Source: a virus. From it: DNA of 29,762 nucleotides. Shown piece by piece: positions 22,201 to 29,762 of the stretch (position 1 is the first letter of the stretch; each line of letters starts with the position of its first letter). Position numbers and translations under genes: made by a program. The notes under the pieces were generated by a model, which saw only the letters and a list, made by a program, of their open reading frames with translations, was not told the origin of the DNA and did not search any database. The DNA is taken from IMG/VR virus record IMGVR_UViG_3300042502_000160, positions 1 to 29,762 of that record. One strand, written 5' to 3'.

Positions 22201-22769
22201 TAATTGATGAGGCTAACCGCAAAAAGGAGCAACAGGAGCGCCGTAAACAAATGATCGAGTTGGTAAGTGGTGTTTATCAAACATACAACCAAAAGGTCGC
22301 TGCAAACGCCGAGAATCCACTAATGGAAACGATACGCGACACGGTGCTATTGCAACAATTCGCCAATACATTACTTGGGAATATGCCAACGTTCTTTGAT
22401 GGTACAGAAAACACGGGTAAACATGGCGAGGGTGTTGATGGTAAAGGTGGGTTTCATGCGATCCTTCATCCTAATGAGCGCGTTGTACCTAAATCACTGA
22501 ACGAAAAGATTGGTTCTTTAAGTAATGAACAATTGGCTAAGGTCGCACAAGAATACCAAAACGGTAAATTGATCACAGGCACACAACCAATGAGCGCAAT
22601 TGACTTATCTTTGTTGGTAAATAAGATGGATGAGTTAACGCATACGATTAGAAATAAGCCTGAAACCAATATTGAGTTAGGTGAAATCACATCGAGCGTT
22701 ATGGAGATCGTAAAAACGACCAAACAAGGCAATACATTGAAGACTAACCGATTCAAAATCCGTAAATAA
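19209..22769 (+). CDS. Tail tape measure protein
   Basis: The 1186-residue protein is the longest in the window. Residues 1-170 are coiled coil rich in K, E and Q. Residues about 215-505 form the conserved TP901-type tape-measure core (SVIEFDQAIADLVSITG, LSQASGMALPEAATALTDA, LRGAWEEVILGFMNG). Hydrophobic segments at about 520-540 and 602-622 could insert into the host membrane. A long coiled coil follows, then a glycine-rich C-terminal motif (FFDGTENTGKHGEG, HPNERVVPKSL) common to Bacteroidota tape measures. It sets tail length; at the usual ~1.5 Å per residue, about 180 nm is inferred. Stop and next start share a base (TAATG). Confidence 0.9.
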   Translation: MAKQIKATDIFESEDIFRGIRQSAEQAIDTLGKFKTELKQTADELKKTIGGATVGDTKSINELIAATQKANQVKEQTVKIDQEQEKLRKLSIQSEREEIKLKKDQQAALDREAKAREKVARETAKQNSAYSQESAKLNELRKRYKDLAVQNKENTAEARNLLTQITALDGKLKQIDATVGQHQRNVGNYQQALGRLSGFLGQFGVAFGIGTIVQGATRSVIEFDQAIADLVSITGAGGQDLEFFKEQALTLGKEVEGGASAVIEAYKLIGSAKPELLENAEALNAVTESAITLSQASGMALPEAATALTDAMNQFGAPAEEASRFIDALANGALFGAAEIPQVTEALLKFGAVANTANVSLEESTGLIEALAEKGLKGAEAGTALRNVMLKLSAPDALPKEAQDRLEALGISFADLQDTSKPFSERLEALKPLLNDNAALVKVFGTENAVAATNLIANTDRIADLTEKMYTQGTASKQAEDRTQTLAHALTQLRGAWEEVILGFMNGSGASQVLVQGIQFLAANLGTIISIVGKLVVAWGAYKALQVSLQVIEKARAFSFAEFGKQLAAQIPMTRAYRLEQVNAARAAQQAGESAKTAGNAMSAVPWMVILGLLIEVATAFYDIASGANAAAEAQARLDKTVEGSQQKAAERVSKRQEDLQKEIAAQQRLRNENKITEDQFLKRKQYAINLTQKEIQEDIKAVNKRKIANAERIKVLEKDIKNAEEMIRLEPKTAGMYNQQISSNTDQIAQLKANIAGANEKIKEYRKELNTTTESQKDATSEVIANSVAQEDNTKKINAKIPKQKEQKITVEAIAAAFRKQREELTLLNEVERLSMNPEDVKAKMLLDEQRAVGAADISVLEAEIALKRLEGTKDTKALAKAEEDLRKAREAQILAQLKLDLAQTDDVNEQDRLRKEAELKILNLGKKEVEIVKMTAEQRNEWVKFATDYFIQKSNERIAQLDKEIAAAEKQQDTLRELAANGNINARESLAENQRIIDEANRKKEQQERRKQMIELVSGVYQTYNQKVAANAENPLMETIRDTVLLQQFANTLLGNMPTFFDGTENTGKHGEGVDGKGGFHAILHPNERVVPKSLNEKIGSLSNEQLAKVAQEYQNGKLITGTQPMSAIDLSLLVNKMDELTHTIRNKPETNIELGEITSSVMEIVKTTKQGNTLKTNRFKIRK

Positions 22770-24490
22770 TGCGCCATTTCTTAAATGATATAGAGATTTC
22801 ACCGCGTAATCGCGATTCAATTGGTGTTGTATCGGACTTTACAGGCAACCCGGAAGTACTTTCGTTGAATATTGACACGTTACAATTACCGCGTGAGGCA
22901 TATCAGATAGTAAAGGATCACATCGCAACTATTGGAGTGTTCGAGGGCATACCTTACCGCGTTCAAATGAGTTCAAATATCAGCTTGGACTACTATGTTG
23001 ATTTAACTGATCCGGCTAACACGTTTAGATTGTACGATTGTGAGGTGAAAATCAAAAGAAGATTGGCGTTAGATTCCTTTATGGACAATGCGAACGGTAC
23101 TACCTTTGAATTAATGCTGAAAAAAGGCGTTGATTTTGATAGGTTTCTTGTTCCATACATCATCGTAAAAGATAACCAAGCTGAACTTGCAATAACTTTG
23201 GGTATTTCTTTGTATGTAATGACTAAAGAATTGATACAAGCCGTATCTGATTTGTCTACAATGATTGCAGATGGTGTGCAAGGATCAACACCAAATCCAG
23301 GTGTTCCGCCTTCATTCCCTTTGGGTGCATTAATAGCCTACATTCTAAAGATAGCCGCGCAAGTTATTTACATTGCCGCGTTGACTGTTGCGTTGGTTGA
23401 CCTTACTACGCAACTATTCGCTTTGATATTTCCGCCAGTTCGCAATTTAAGAGCGGCAAAGATTCAAGAATTGATGAAAAAAGGATGCGAATACTTGGGT
23501 TACACATTCGAATCAACATTGTTTGATCAATATCCTAACTATACAATCCTTCCTGTACCGCTTATTCCAAACAGAAAAAGTTACTTTGATTTCCTTCCTG
23601 AAGAACTTACACAACCGTTCAATAAAGGCGTTCCTTCAGCAAGTGATACTGTTAGTACATTAGGTTCGTTATTTACTACGTGTGAACAGATGTTCAACGG
23701 TAAAACCATTGTTTACAACGGGCAAGTTAGATTTGAAAGAAGGGATTACGGGCAAAATCAGGTTAACTTACAACTTCAACCAGCGTTAACTATACAACCT
23801 GATCGAGATGATCAATTTAGTTATAACGTAGATGACATTTGGAAGCGTTACTATATCCACTATTCGTTAGATCAGAGCGATTCGCATACGTTGGATGAGA
23901 TATACGACTACGCACAAGCTGAATATTCAACAGAGCCTACTAACATAGTTAATTATGACCTTGTTTCGATTAAAGGATTGAATGAGGTTGATATACCTTT
24001 TGCACTTGGTCAGCGTAAAGCAAAGTTAAATTGGCTTGAAAAGTTAGCCAAAACATTCTTTGAATTAGCGGATGAGGCAACAGCAATATTTGGTGGTGGT
24101 ACTAACTTTGCCGCAAAGATTGATGGGCGAGTTGGCGTATTAGTGATTAGTCAGAACGTGTTTACGGTAACAAAATTACTCTATACATCAGGCGGTAGAC
24201 AGCAACAAAACTTCATGAATTATGTGAGTGCTGGATCGCTTTGGAATAAATATCACTACATCGAACAGATCGCTTTGAACGACTATATCATCAAAACAGA
24301 TGCAAGGGTGCGGATTAAAGCATCGGATTTCGTAACTTTGTTGGATAACAACTACGTTGAAATTGATGGAGTTAGTTGTGAGATTCTAAGGTTAGAGTGG
24401 ATTGATGAGAAAACACAGGCTGTTATAACCTACAAAGAGCCTAACAACTACGCTGATGGAAGGGTTTACACGTTAACAATTAATGATTAA
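22769..24490 (+). CDS. Distal tail protein with a central hydrophobic segment
   Basis: The 573-residue protein comes directly after the tape measure, where distal-tail/baseplate hub proteins lie. Its N-terminal 130 residues are beta-rich (NPEVLSLNIDTLQLPREAY). A strongly hydrophobic stretch at about 185-222 (LGALIAYILKIAAQVIYIAA, VALVDLTTQLFALIF) has room for one or two membrane-spanning helices and precedes FPPVRNLRAAKIQELMKKGC. The C-terminal half is again beta-rich. I recall proteins of this layout in Bacteroidota prophages but no assigned role. It may contribute to DNA passage through the inner membrane. Confidence 0.6.
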   Translation: MRHFLNDIEISPRNRDSIGVVSDFTGNPEVLSLNIDTLQLPREAYQIVKDHIATIGVFEGIPYRVQMSSNISLDYYVDLTDPANTFRLYDCEVKIKRRLALDSFMDNANGTTFELMLKKGVDFDRFLVPYIIVKDNQAELAITLGISLYVMTKELIQAVSDLSTMIADGVQGSTPNPGVPPSFPLGALIAYILKIAAQVIYIAALTVALVDLTTQLFALIFPPVRNLRAAKIQELMKKGCEYLGYTFESTLFDQYPNYTILPVPLIPNRKSYFDFLPEELTQPFNKGVPSASDTVSTLGSLFTTCEQMFNGKTIVYNGQVRFERRDYGQNQVNLQLQPALTIQPDRDDQFSYNVDDIWKRYYIHYSLDQSDSHTLDEIYDYAQAEYSTEPTNIVNYDLVSIKGLNEVDIPFALGQRKAKLNWLEKLAKTFFELADEATAIFGGGTNFAAKIDGRVGVLVISQNVFTVTKLLYTSGGRQQQNFMNYVSAGSLWNKYHYIEQIALNDYIIKTDARVRIKASDFVTLLDNNYVEIDGVSCEILRLEWIDEKTQAVITYKEPNNYADGRVYTLTIND

Positions 24491-24708
24491 TGGAAAACAC
24501 AAAAGAGATAGTTAAGCAAGTAAAAAAGAACCTGGATAAATTGCTCAAGCAAAATGATCAGATTCTAAGCAATTTGCCTGATGAACACAAAGCAAAAGTA
24601 TTACCTATTCAATTGGACATTCAAGCCGTAATGAGAGCCGCCAAAAGTGGTGACATGAATAAAATAACAGAAATTTCGAAGCGATATGCCGATACAAATA
24701 ACATCTAA
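24490..24708 (+). CDS. Small helical hypothetical protein, 72 aa
   Basis: The start overlaps the preceding stop by one base (TAATG) and the 3' end overlaps the next gene by 23 nt. The protein is lysine-rich and helical (EIVKQVKKNLDKLLKQNDQI, then DIQAVMRAAKSGDMNKITEI), with no membrane segment. Its place in the tail module and its coupling on both sides suggest a tail or assembly factor. Family unknown. Confidence 0.6.
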   Translation: MENTKEIVKQVKKNLDKLLKQNDQILSNLPDEHKAKVLPIQLDIQAVMRAAKSGDMNKITEISKRYADTNNI

Positions 24709-26956
24709 AACTTACACTGATATATTCGGTAATTCACTTGGATTTTTTCAGGCAAACGCGGGTGATCAAGTTACGCTTGAATTAGAGATTCAATCATCAA
24801 TCAGGCTATCCTCGCAACAATCACCTTTTCAATTAAATTTATCTGTTTATCCGTATGAGATTACATCACCTTCGCTTAGTTGGGTTGAGGAAGGATTTAG
24901 GTTGGGTGATGATATTATTATCAGTATTTGGGATCCATATTCACCAACCGCATTAACTGATTATCCGGCTGAAATAATGTACATTGATGATAACGTAATT
25001 GGCGTTAACACGTTGTTAGGTTGGTATAACGTAACGGATCAACAATACGCAACCATACACGTTACCGGTAGAGATCGCGACACGTTAGATGTATTGTTAA
25101 ATCAGGTGCTAAATAGCACTGCCGGTACAGAATTTTCGTTAATAGATGGTGAGGTTACGCGTTTCAAGTTTACAGGGATCAATAGTATAACGCCATCTAC
25201 TACATTAACGGGTGTTCAAACGGGGTTGCAATCAGGACAATTTGAGGCAACATCAACACTTAGAAGATTAACCAATCCTAATGCCTATGAACGCGCGTAT
25301 GAATTAACAATCAACTTTATTCAATCGGGTATTTACTCATCCACATGGTTTGAAACATCTAATTGTCTTAAATCATTTGTCAAATTAGAGTGGGCATCAC
25401 TTGCAAATGAGCCGTTTGGAAAGACAATAAAAGTTTTTAATGATGCGGCTGATACTGGTTGGTTTGATCAGGCATATAACACGCAAGTTGCAAACGCAAC
25501 GCTTGTTCAAGGTATCGACTATTTAGATTATCAATATCCAACCACAGGAGAATTTGTAGTTGATTCAGCATCTAATGATTATGGCTTTGGATCGGCTTAT
25601 ATTTCGATTGATACAACGTATTATAAGAACAGACCTTTTGATCAAAGCCAAATTACAATGGCTATTCCATCAACGGAGTTTACAGTTGGCGTTCCTGTAT
25701 CATCAGAGTTAAATGAATTTGGTGCTGGTTACACATTGCAAATAAACAGCGTTACAACGGTTGGAACGGTTCGAACGGTGAACTATACATTTACTCCTAA
25801 TGCCGCCTTTAATACGTTCTTTGATGGCTTAGAATTAGGCAATAGAAACTTTTATGTATGGGCAAAATGGGGAACAGTAAACCTACTTTTATTTAGTGGT
25901 GAACTTGAAACAACACCGCCAATTGGGGGCGCGTTAACGCCTGTACGGGTTGATTTCTTTGATCATTCAGAGCAATTAACTGAAGCAATAAACAACGATC
26001 CTAATTGCACGGGTAACATTGAGGATGATTTTGGCTTTAGCGGGATTTTTAGACTTGAGGAAGGCGAACAATACGAAAGCATGACAGCGCGTATTGAGGC
26101 GCACAATTCTGTAACGAATGAGTCATTCACATTGAATCAGGTGTTCTTTGATTTTACAAGTGTTCCCTTTAATGGAACGCAACACCTTTTGAATTTAACT
26201 ATTCCGGTACAAAGCCAATTACCAACGACATCGGTTAAACGTGATGCGTCTTTGTTCCTATTACCTTCCGCTGATATAACGGGCGAGTATGGGATCAATT
26301 TGTATTTTCCTTTCCTTTATCGATGGGAATATTGGCTACCACAGAATAATGCAGATGCTGATTTCTATCCTAATGATCAAACAAAGAACTGGTATCCGTA
26401 TGATTCAACGGGCGATTGGTCAGTTCGATTGTACGTTCAGTTAATCAAAGGTGGACTTGCTTACATTTACGATAATAACGTAACTATAAACAACTATGAT
26501 TCTGATCCTGAAATTGATCAGGAAATTGAATTATACCGCCTATCAACAGGGCAAAATGTTCAGGTAGTAATTGATGGAGAACAACATCGAATTGTTGCAA
26601 CGCACACATTAACTGATGGCACGGGATGGAATCCATTGGAAACATGGGGAATGATAACCGTAGAACCTACTGAATCATCACCGCGTTACATAGTGTCAAC
26701 GGTTGTGCCGTATGATTATAATCCAAGTAATCCACTTAGTCCAATATCGGGCGCATTGGTTAACATAACTTATCCATCGGTAAATGTGGCGGTAATGGAG
26801 TGTTACTTTGATCCAACAATTATGGACTTGAGTAATGGCGTAAAATTCACAACCAAAATCAAAGGATGTGCAAGTGAAGAAAGTTTAGTAAACAAAGCAA
26901 CCACTGACAATGTAACAAAGGTTACAACATGGGGTGAAACAAAACAAATAGCATAA
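24686..26956 (+). CDS. Large beta-rich tail/baseplate protein
   Basis: The 756-residue protein is almost wholly beta strand, with many T, S, N, Y and few charges, typical of baseplate or tail-tip proteins. The first 160 residues (NAGDQVTLELEIQSSIRLSS, IIISIWDPYSP) look like a folded domain. Repeated short motifs such as FNDAADTGWFDQAYN and FDHSEQLTEAINNDPNC punctuate the rest, and WNPLETWGMITVEP lies near the C-terminus. No enzymatic residues or lectin motif could be assigned. It follows the distal tail protein and precedes fibre-like genes, so it probably sits at the tail tip. Confidence 0.55.
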   Translation: MPIQITSKTYTDIFGNSLGFFQANAGDQVTLELEIQSSIRLSSQQSPFQLNLSVYPYEITSPSLSWVEEGFRLGDDIIISIWDPYSPTALTDYPAEIMYIDDNVIGVNTLLGWYNVTDQQYATIHVTGRDRDTLDVLLNQVLNSTAGTEFSLIDGEVTRFKFTGINSITPSTTLTGVQTGLQSGQFEATSTLRRLTNPNAYERAYELTINFIQSGIYSSTWFETSNCLKSFVKLEWASLANEPFGKTIKVFNDAADTGWFDQAYNTQVANATLVQGIDYLDYQYPTTGEFVVDSASNDYGFGSAYISIDTTYYKNRPFDQSQITMAIPSTEFTVGVPVSSELNEFGAGYTLQINSVTTVGTVRTVNYTFTPNAAFNTFFDGLELGNRNFYVWAKWGTVNLLLFSGELETTPPIGGALTPVRVDFFDHSEQLTEAINNDPNCTGNIEDDFGFSGIFRLEEGEQYESMTARIEAHNSVTNESFTLNQVFFDFTSVPFNGTQHLLNLTIPVQSQLPTTSVKRDASLFLLPSADITGEYGINLYFPFLYRWEYWLPQNNADADFYPNDQTKNWYPYDSTGDWSVRLYVQLIKGGLAYIYDNNVTINNYDSDPEIDQEIELYRLSTGQNVQVVIDGEQHRIVATHTLTDGTGWNPLETWGMITVEPTESSPRYIVSTVVPYDYNPSNPLSPISGALVNITYPSVNVAVMECYFDPTIMDLSNGVKFTTKIKGCASEESLVNKATTDNVTKVTTWGETKQIA

Positions 26957-26958
26957 TT

Positions 26959-27609
26959 ATGGGAATCAAAATCAATCAATATCCAACAGAAAGCACAACC
27001 TTCAACAGTGAGGATTATTACGACATTGACGCGTATGTATCGCCTGGTGTTTATGAATCAAAGAAGCAAAAAGGTAACGTATTTTTAAATCAGTTTTCGC
27101 GAGGGTTATTTGCGCAAACGGGTAATTCAACACCAGTTACTGCAACAACAACTGCGGCAACAATAATAGATGGTGGTGTTGGTACGTTAACTGTACCGGC
27201 TGGAGCGTTTCAAGTAGGTGATTCATTTCGCGTTGATTTAGGTGGGTTGATCACGGCAAAGAACAATGATACATTGACTATCACTTTGCGAAGTGGTGCG
27301 GTTATATTAGCGACATCACCGGCAATGGTTATGCCGACAATTTCAACACCACAAGTTTGGCACATGGCGGTAAATTTCACTGTTCGCGCAATTGGTGCGG
27401 CTGGAACTGCTCAATTGGTTACACTTGCACAATTCCACATTTTAAAAGTGGCATCAGGAACGCAAGAAGGATTTGCTTGGAATCAAGTAAACAACACAAC
27501 ATTCAGTACAACAACATCCAACACTTTGGATATTCAAGCGCAATGGAGTTCAAACAGTGCATTAAATTCTATTTATTCGGATATTTGCGTATTAAATAAG
27601 ATATACTAA
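26959..27609 (+). CDS. Tail appendage / virion beta-sandwich protein candidate
   Basis: The 216-residue protein starts with MGIKINQYPTESTTFNSEDYYDIDAY, a segment that resembles the N-terminal attachment part of Bacteroidota phage fibre proteins. Its body is beta-rich and low in charge (ATTTAATIIDGGVGTLTVPA, DTLTITLRSGAVILAT, SNTLDIQAQWSS), like a jelly-roll or receptor-binding head. It lacks the NVDNTSDLNKP repeats of the fibre at 29034. A role in host attachment is inferred from position and composition. Confidence 0.5.
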   Translation: MGIKINQYPTESTTFNSEDYYDIDAYVSPGVYESKKQKGNVFLNQFSRGLFAQTGNSTPVTATTTAATIIDGGVGTLTVPAGAFQVGDSFRVDLGGLITAKNNDTLTITLRSGAVILATSPAMVMPTISTPQVWHMAVNFTVRAIGAAGTAQLVTLAQFHILKVASGTQEGFAWNQVNNTTFSTTTSNTLDIQAQWSSNSALNSIYSDICVLNKIY

Positions 27610-27610
27610 T

Positions 27611-29041
27611 ATGTGTGATTGCATAAATATTACGTTCCAATTAGCTGGTTCAGATGTTACACAAACCATTCAAGCCAACGCAAACGGTACATTTGGTGGT
27701 TTCAACACGTATGAATTCACCTTTGATGGGGTTACCTATTCCATTTGGAATGATGGCTCTTGGGAGGTTTCAACAGATGGTGTTGAAGGTGTTGAATTAG
27801 TTACCTTTTGGGAGTCATCTGCTGAATGTCCAACCGCATCAATGCCTGATTGGGTTGATGAGGGTTACTTTGATACGTTTATAACTGCGCCATGTAGCTA
27901 TTGTACGTGTGTTAGAGTTGAATGGACAGATGAAGATGGAACGCAGTATTTTAGTGCAAATATAGCCGGTATATTAAACGGATATTATTACTATTCATTC
28001 ATATACCTTGCGAATAATTATTTTATTTCATACAGTGAAGAGGATTCATGTTGGTATCTAACACAGGATAGCACTGGAGGTGAGAAATTTGCGCGTTTAA
28101 TACTTGACAGTCCTTGTCCATTATCGGCGGCTTGGGAATCTATTTTTATAGGCGTTACAATAGTTACTCGACAATGTGTATGTTCATTCCGCGAGGATCG
28201 TATTTTTCGGCAGTATGAAGTGGTTAAATTACCTGATACTTTCGTTGAGCAAAATCGCGGATTAAAAGATTGCTGTTGTTCTTACTATGTACTTGGATCA
28301 CCTGATCAAGAAACATGGAAAAAAGATCAAACAAGCGCATGGATTAAACTTTCAGGACTTGGTGATACTTACGAATTCGAACTGTTAAAAAATGGATTAC
28401 CAACCACATACATTTGCCCTAACTATTCGTTCATAAATGAGCCAAATGCGTTCTATACAACTGTTGAATGGTCGGATGTTCTTGCATCTGATGGTGTTGG
28501 ATGCTATACATTAAAGGTTCGTTTCATCATTTCAGGCGTTGAGGGCGAGTTTATATGGGGTAAATATGATCTAAAGCCTTACACTATACAAAACGCTCTT
28601 AAAACGGCTCGAATTAAGGCTATTTTTAACGGGTATCATGAGGTTGATCAGATAGATTTCACCGCATCGAATGTTGAAAGCACACATAGGTTCTTTGGTT
28701 ACATTGGAAATCGCCAACCGAACACTGAAATTGATAACATTATTTACGATAATCGCGAAATGAAGCGCGTGATACGTGAGAATCTGAACGATTACGAGAT
28801 AATTACAGAGCCATCTGATGAATGTATTATAAGACCAATGGTTGAATTGTACCTTTTGAGTGAAAATCAGTTGTTTATTTCGGATTATAATGCTCACAAT
28901 CACAGTTACAGATACTTGGATTTGCCGGTAATCGTATCTGAAAGCGCACAAATCGAGTATAAAGACCTATCACGCAAGGCAACATTAACGTGTAAAGTAA
29001 GCGACAAGTTTAAATCAAATAGAACGTATTATAATGGATAA
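27611..29041 (+). CDS. Tail protein with tandem cysteine-bearing beta domains
   Basis: The 476-residue protein opens with two related domains of about 80 residues, at 2-81 and 98-176. Each starts with C-x-C (CDCINITF; CTCVRVEW), has a Y.F..... Y.I strand pair, a tryptophan strand (GSWEVSTDG; SCWYLTQDS) and ends with a CP...W motif (SAECPTASMPDW; DSPCPLSAAW). A further C-x-C at 189-191 (CVCSFRED) begins the remainder, and CCC near 225 begins a region with SAWIKLSGLGDTYEFELLKNG. It is probably a tail tip or adhesin protein. Cysteines suggest metal binding or disulfides. Function not established. Confidence 0.6.
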   Translation: MCDCINITFQLAGSDVTQTIQANANGTFGGFNTYEFTFDGVTYSIWNDGSWEVSTDGVEGVELVTFWESSAECPTASMPDWVDEGYFDTFITAPCSYCTCVRVEWTDEDGTQYFSANIAGILNGYYYYSFIYLANNYFISYSEEDSCWYLTQDSTGGEKFARLILDSPCPLSAAWESIFIGVTIVTRQCVCSFREDRIFRQYEVVKLPDTFVEQNRGLKDCCCSYYVLGSPDQETWKKDQTSAWIKLSGLGDTYEFELLKNGLPTTYICPNYSFINEPNAFYTTVEWSDVLASDGVGCYTLKVRFIISGVEGEFIWGKYDLKPYTIQNALKTARIKAIFNGYHEVDQIDFTASNVESTHRFFGYIGNRQPNTEIDNIIYDNREMKRVIRENLNDYEIITEPSDECIIRPMVELYLLSENQLFISDYNAHNHSYRYLDLPVIVSESAQIEYKDLSRKATLTCKVSDKFKSNRTYYNG

Positions 29042-29762
29042 GATTTACCTAAAAGACAACTACATAGTAACCGAACTTAGCGGAGTTACCGCCGTGTTCC
29101 CAAAAAACTATTCAAGTTACAGCGAAAATGCGTCAGGGTTTTATATCAATAGTACATTTCCCGTAAATAATCAAAGGGCGGTATATATAGATTTCACGCG
29201 TGTTGCATCAGTATATAACGAAGCCGGTACAACTGCCTATACTATCGCTACATTACGATCTTTTTTACTTACTAACACGGGTTTTAAGTCACCCTCGGGA
29301 GGCAGCGGGGGTGTTTGGGGTTCGATAACAGGCACGTTATCATCACAAACAGATTTACAATCAGCGTTAGACGCAAAGCAAGACGATTTAGTAAGCGGTA
29401 CAAACATCAAAACACTTGAAGGACAAAGCCTTTTGGGTGCTGGTAATATTGATTTAACAAAATCAGATGTCGGACTTTCTAATGTTGACAATACGAGCGA
29501 CTTAAACAAACCAATTTCAACTGCAACACAAACGGCTTTAAACGCAAAAGAAGACACAATAACGGCTGGTACAACGTCACAATATTACAGAGGTGATAAG
29601 ACGTTTCAGACGTTAGATAAAACTGCGGTAGGTTTAGGAAATGTAGACAATACAAGCGATTTAAATAAACCAATTAGCACACTTACGCAAACGGCATTGA
29701 ATGCCAAACAAAATACGCTCACTTTAACTACAACAGGCACAAGTGGAGCGGCTACGTTAGTA
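29034..29762 (+). CDS. Tail fibre protein, 3' end beyond the window
   Basis: The frame starts at ATG 29034, overlaps the previous stop by 8 nt and remains open to the window edge (243 codons visible). After a folded N-terminal domain of about 85 residues comes GGSGGVWGSITGTLSSQTDL, then the NIKTLEGQSLLGAGNI motif known from phage fibres. Two copies of a 34-residue repeat with NVDNTSDLNKPIS (K143-I176 and K196-L229) follow. Such repeats form trimeric fibre shafts. The receptor-binding tip would lie downstream, outside the window. Confidence 0.85.
   Translation, partial: MDKIYLKDNYIVTELSGVTAVFPKNYSSYSENASGFYINSTFPVNNQRAVYIDFTRVASVYNEAGTTAYTIATLRSFLLTNTGFKSPSGGSGGVWGSITGTLSSQTDLQSALDAKQDDLVSGTNIKTLEGQSLLGAGNIDLTKSDVGLSNVDNTSDLNKPISTATQTALNAKEDTITAGTTSQYYRGDKTFQTLDKTAVGLGNVDNTSDLNKPISTLTQTALNAKQNTLTLTTTGTSGAATLV
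29460..29720 (+). repeat. Coding repeats of the tail fibre shaft
   Basis: Two 102-nt units (29460-29561 and 29619-29720, period 159 nt) encode nearly identical 34-residue segments centred on GLsNVDNTSDLNKPIS. Third-codon positions have diverged (for example GACTTAAAC against GATTTAAAT), so the protein is conserved more than the DNA, which points to selection on the fibre shaft and not to a recent duplication. Confidence 0.8.

Noticed and set aside
27357-27599. An 80-codon plus-strand frame inside the appendage gene.
   Set aside because: Cysteine/tryptophan-rich composition typical of an out-of-frame reading, no independent start context.
1-29762. Integrase, attachment sites, tRNA genes or a lysogeny switch.
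   Set aside because: None was visible on either strand; the single small HTH gene is not enough to claim a temperate lifestyle.

Overview
The window looks like part of a tailed phage or prophage of a Bacteroidota host, and every gene I support is on the + strand. Four things suggest the host group. Candidate promoters match the Bacteroidota -7 box TAnnTTTG. Translation starts lack Shine-Dalgarno sequences and sit in A-rich leaders. A DUF3127-type OB-fold protein stands in for SSB. The structural genes are of types I associate with Flavobacteriia/Cytophagia/Sphingobacteriia siphoviruses. No integrase, attachment site, tRNA, rRNA, CRISPR array or insertion sequence is visible. The structural set (HK97-type portal, protease and capsid, a tail tube, a 1186-residue tape measure, no sheath) indicates a long non-contractile tail.

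Region 1 (1-8332) is early DNA metabolism. It holds a stand-alone DnaA domain IV-like HTH protein, a replisome-organiser-like protein whose gene contains iteron-like repeats (candidate origin), a Twinkle/gp4-like helicase with no primase domain, a C5-cytosine DNA methyltransferase, NinG, an Erf-type annealing protein, a FEN-type 5'-3' exonuclease, the DUF3127 protein and a small HTH protein. Three gaps carry structured, probably non-coding elements: 645-748 and 8217-8313 (promoter-like box, fold-back, terminator) and 7062-7131 (predicted three-way junction).

Region 2 (8333-10258) is accessory: a two-helix membrane protein, small unknown proteins, a ParB-like protein and, overlapping it by ATGA, a 2-oxoglutarate/Fe(II) dioxygenase-like protein with the HxD...H...R signature of the TET/JBP class. 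This gene and the C5-methyltransferase share a base composition much poorer in G+C than their neighbours. Together they could form a two-step cytosine modification pathway (C to 5mC to 5hmC or further), the most interesting hypothesis here.

Region 3 (10280-29762) is packaging and virion: small and large terminase, portal, prohead protease, major capsid protein, neck/connector proteins (one with an inserted glycine-rich beta domain), tail tube, candidate tail-assembly protein, tape measure, distal tail proteins and a tail fibre cut by the window end. Hairpin terminators follow the capsid and tail-tube transcription blocks, and TAnnTTTG boxes precede the portal and the 18346 gene.

All calls come from reading the sequence by eye. 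Family names rest on remembered motifs, not on searches.
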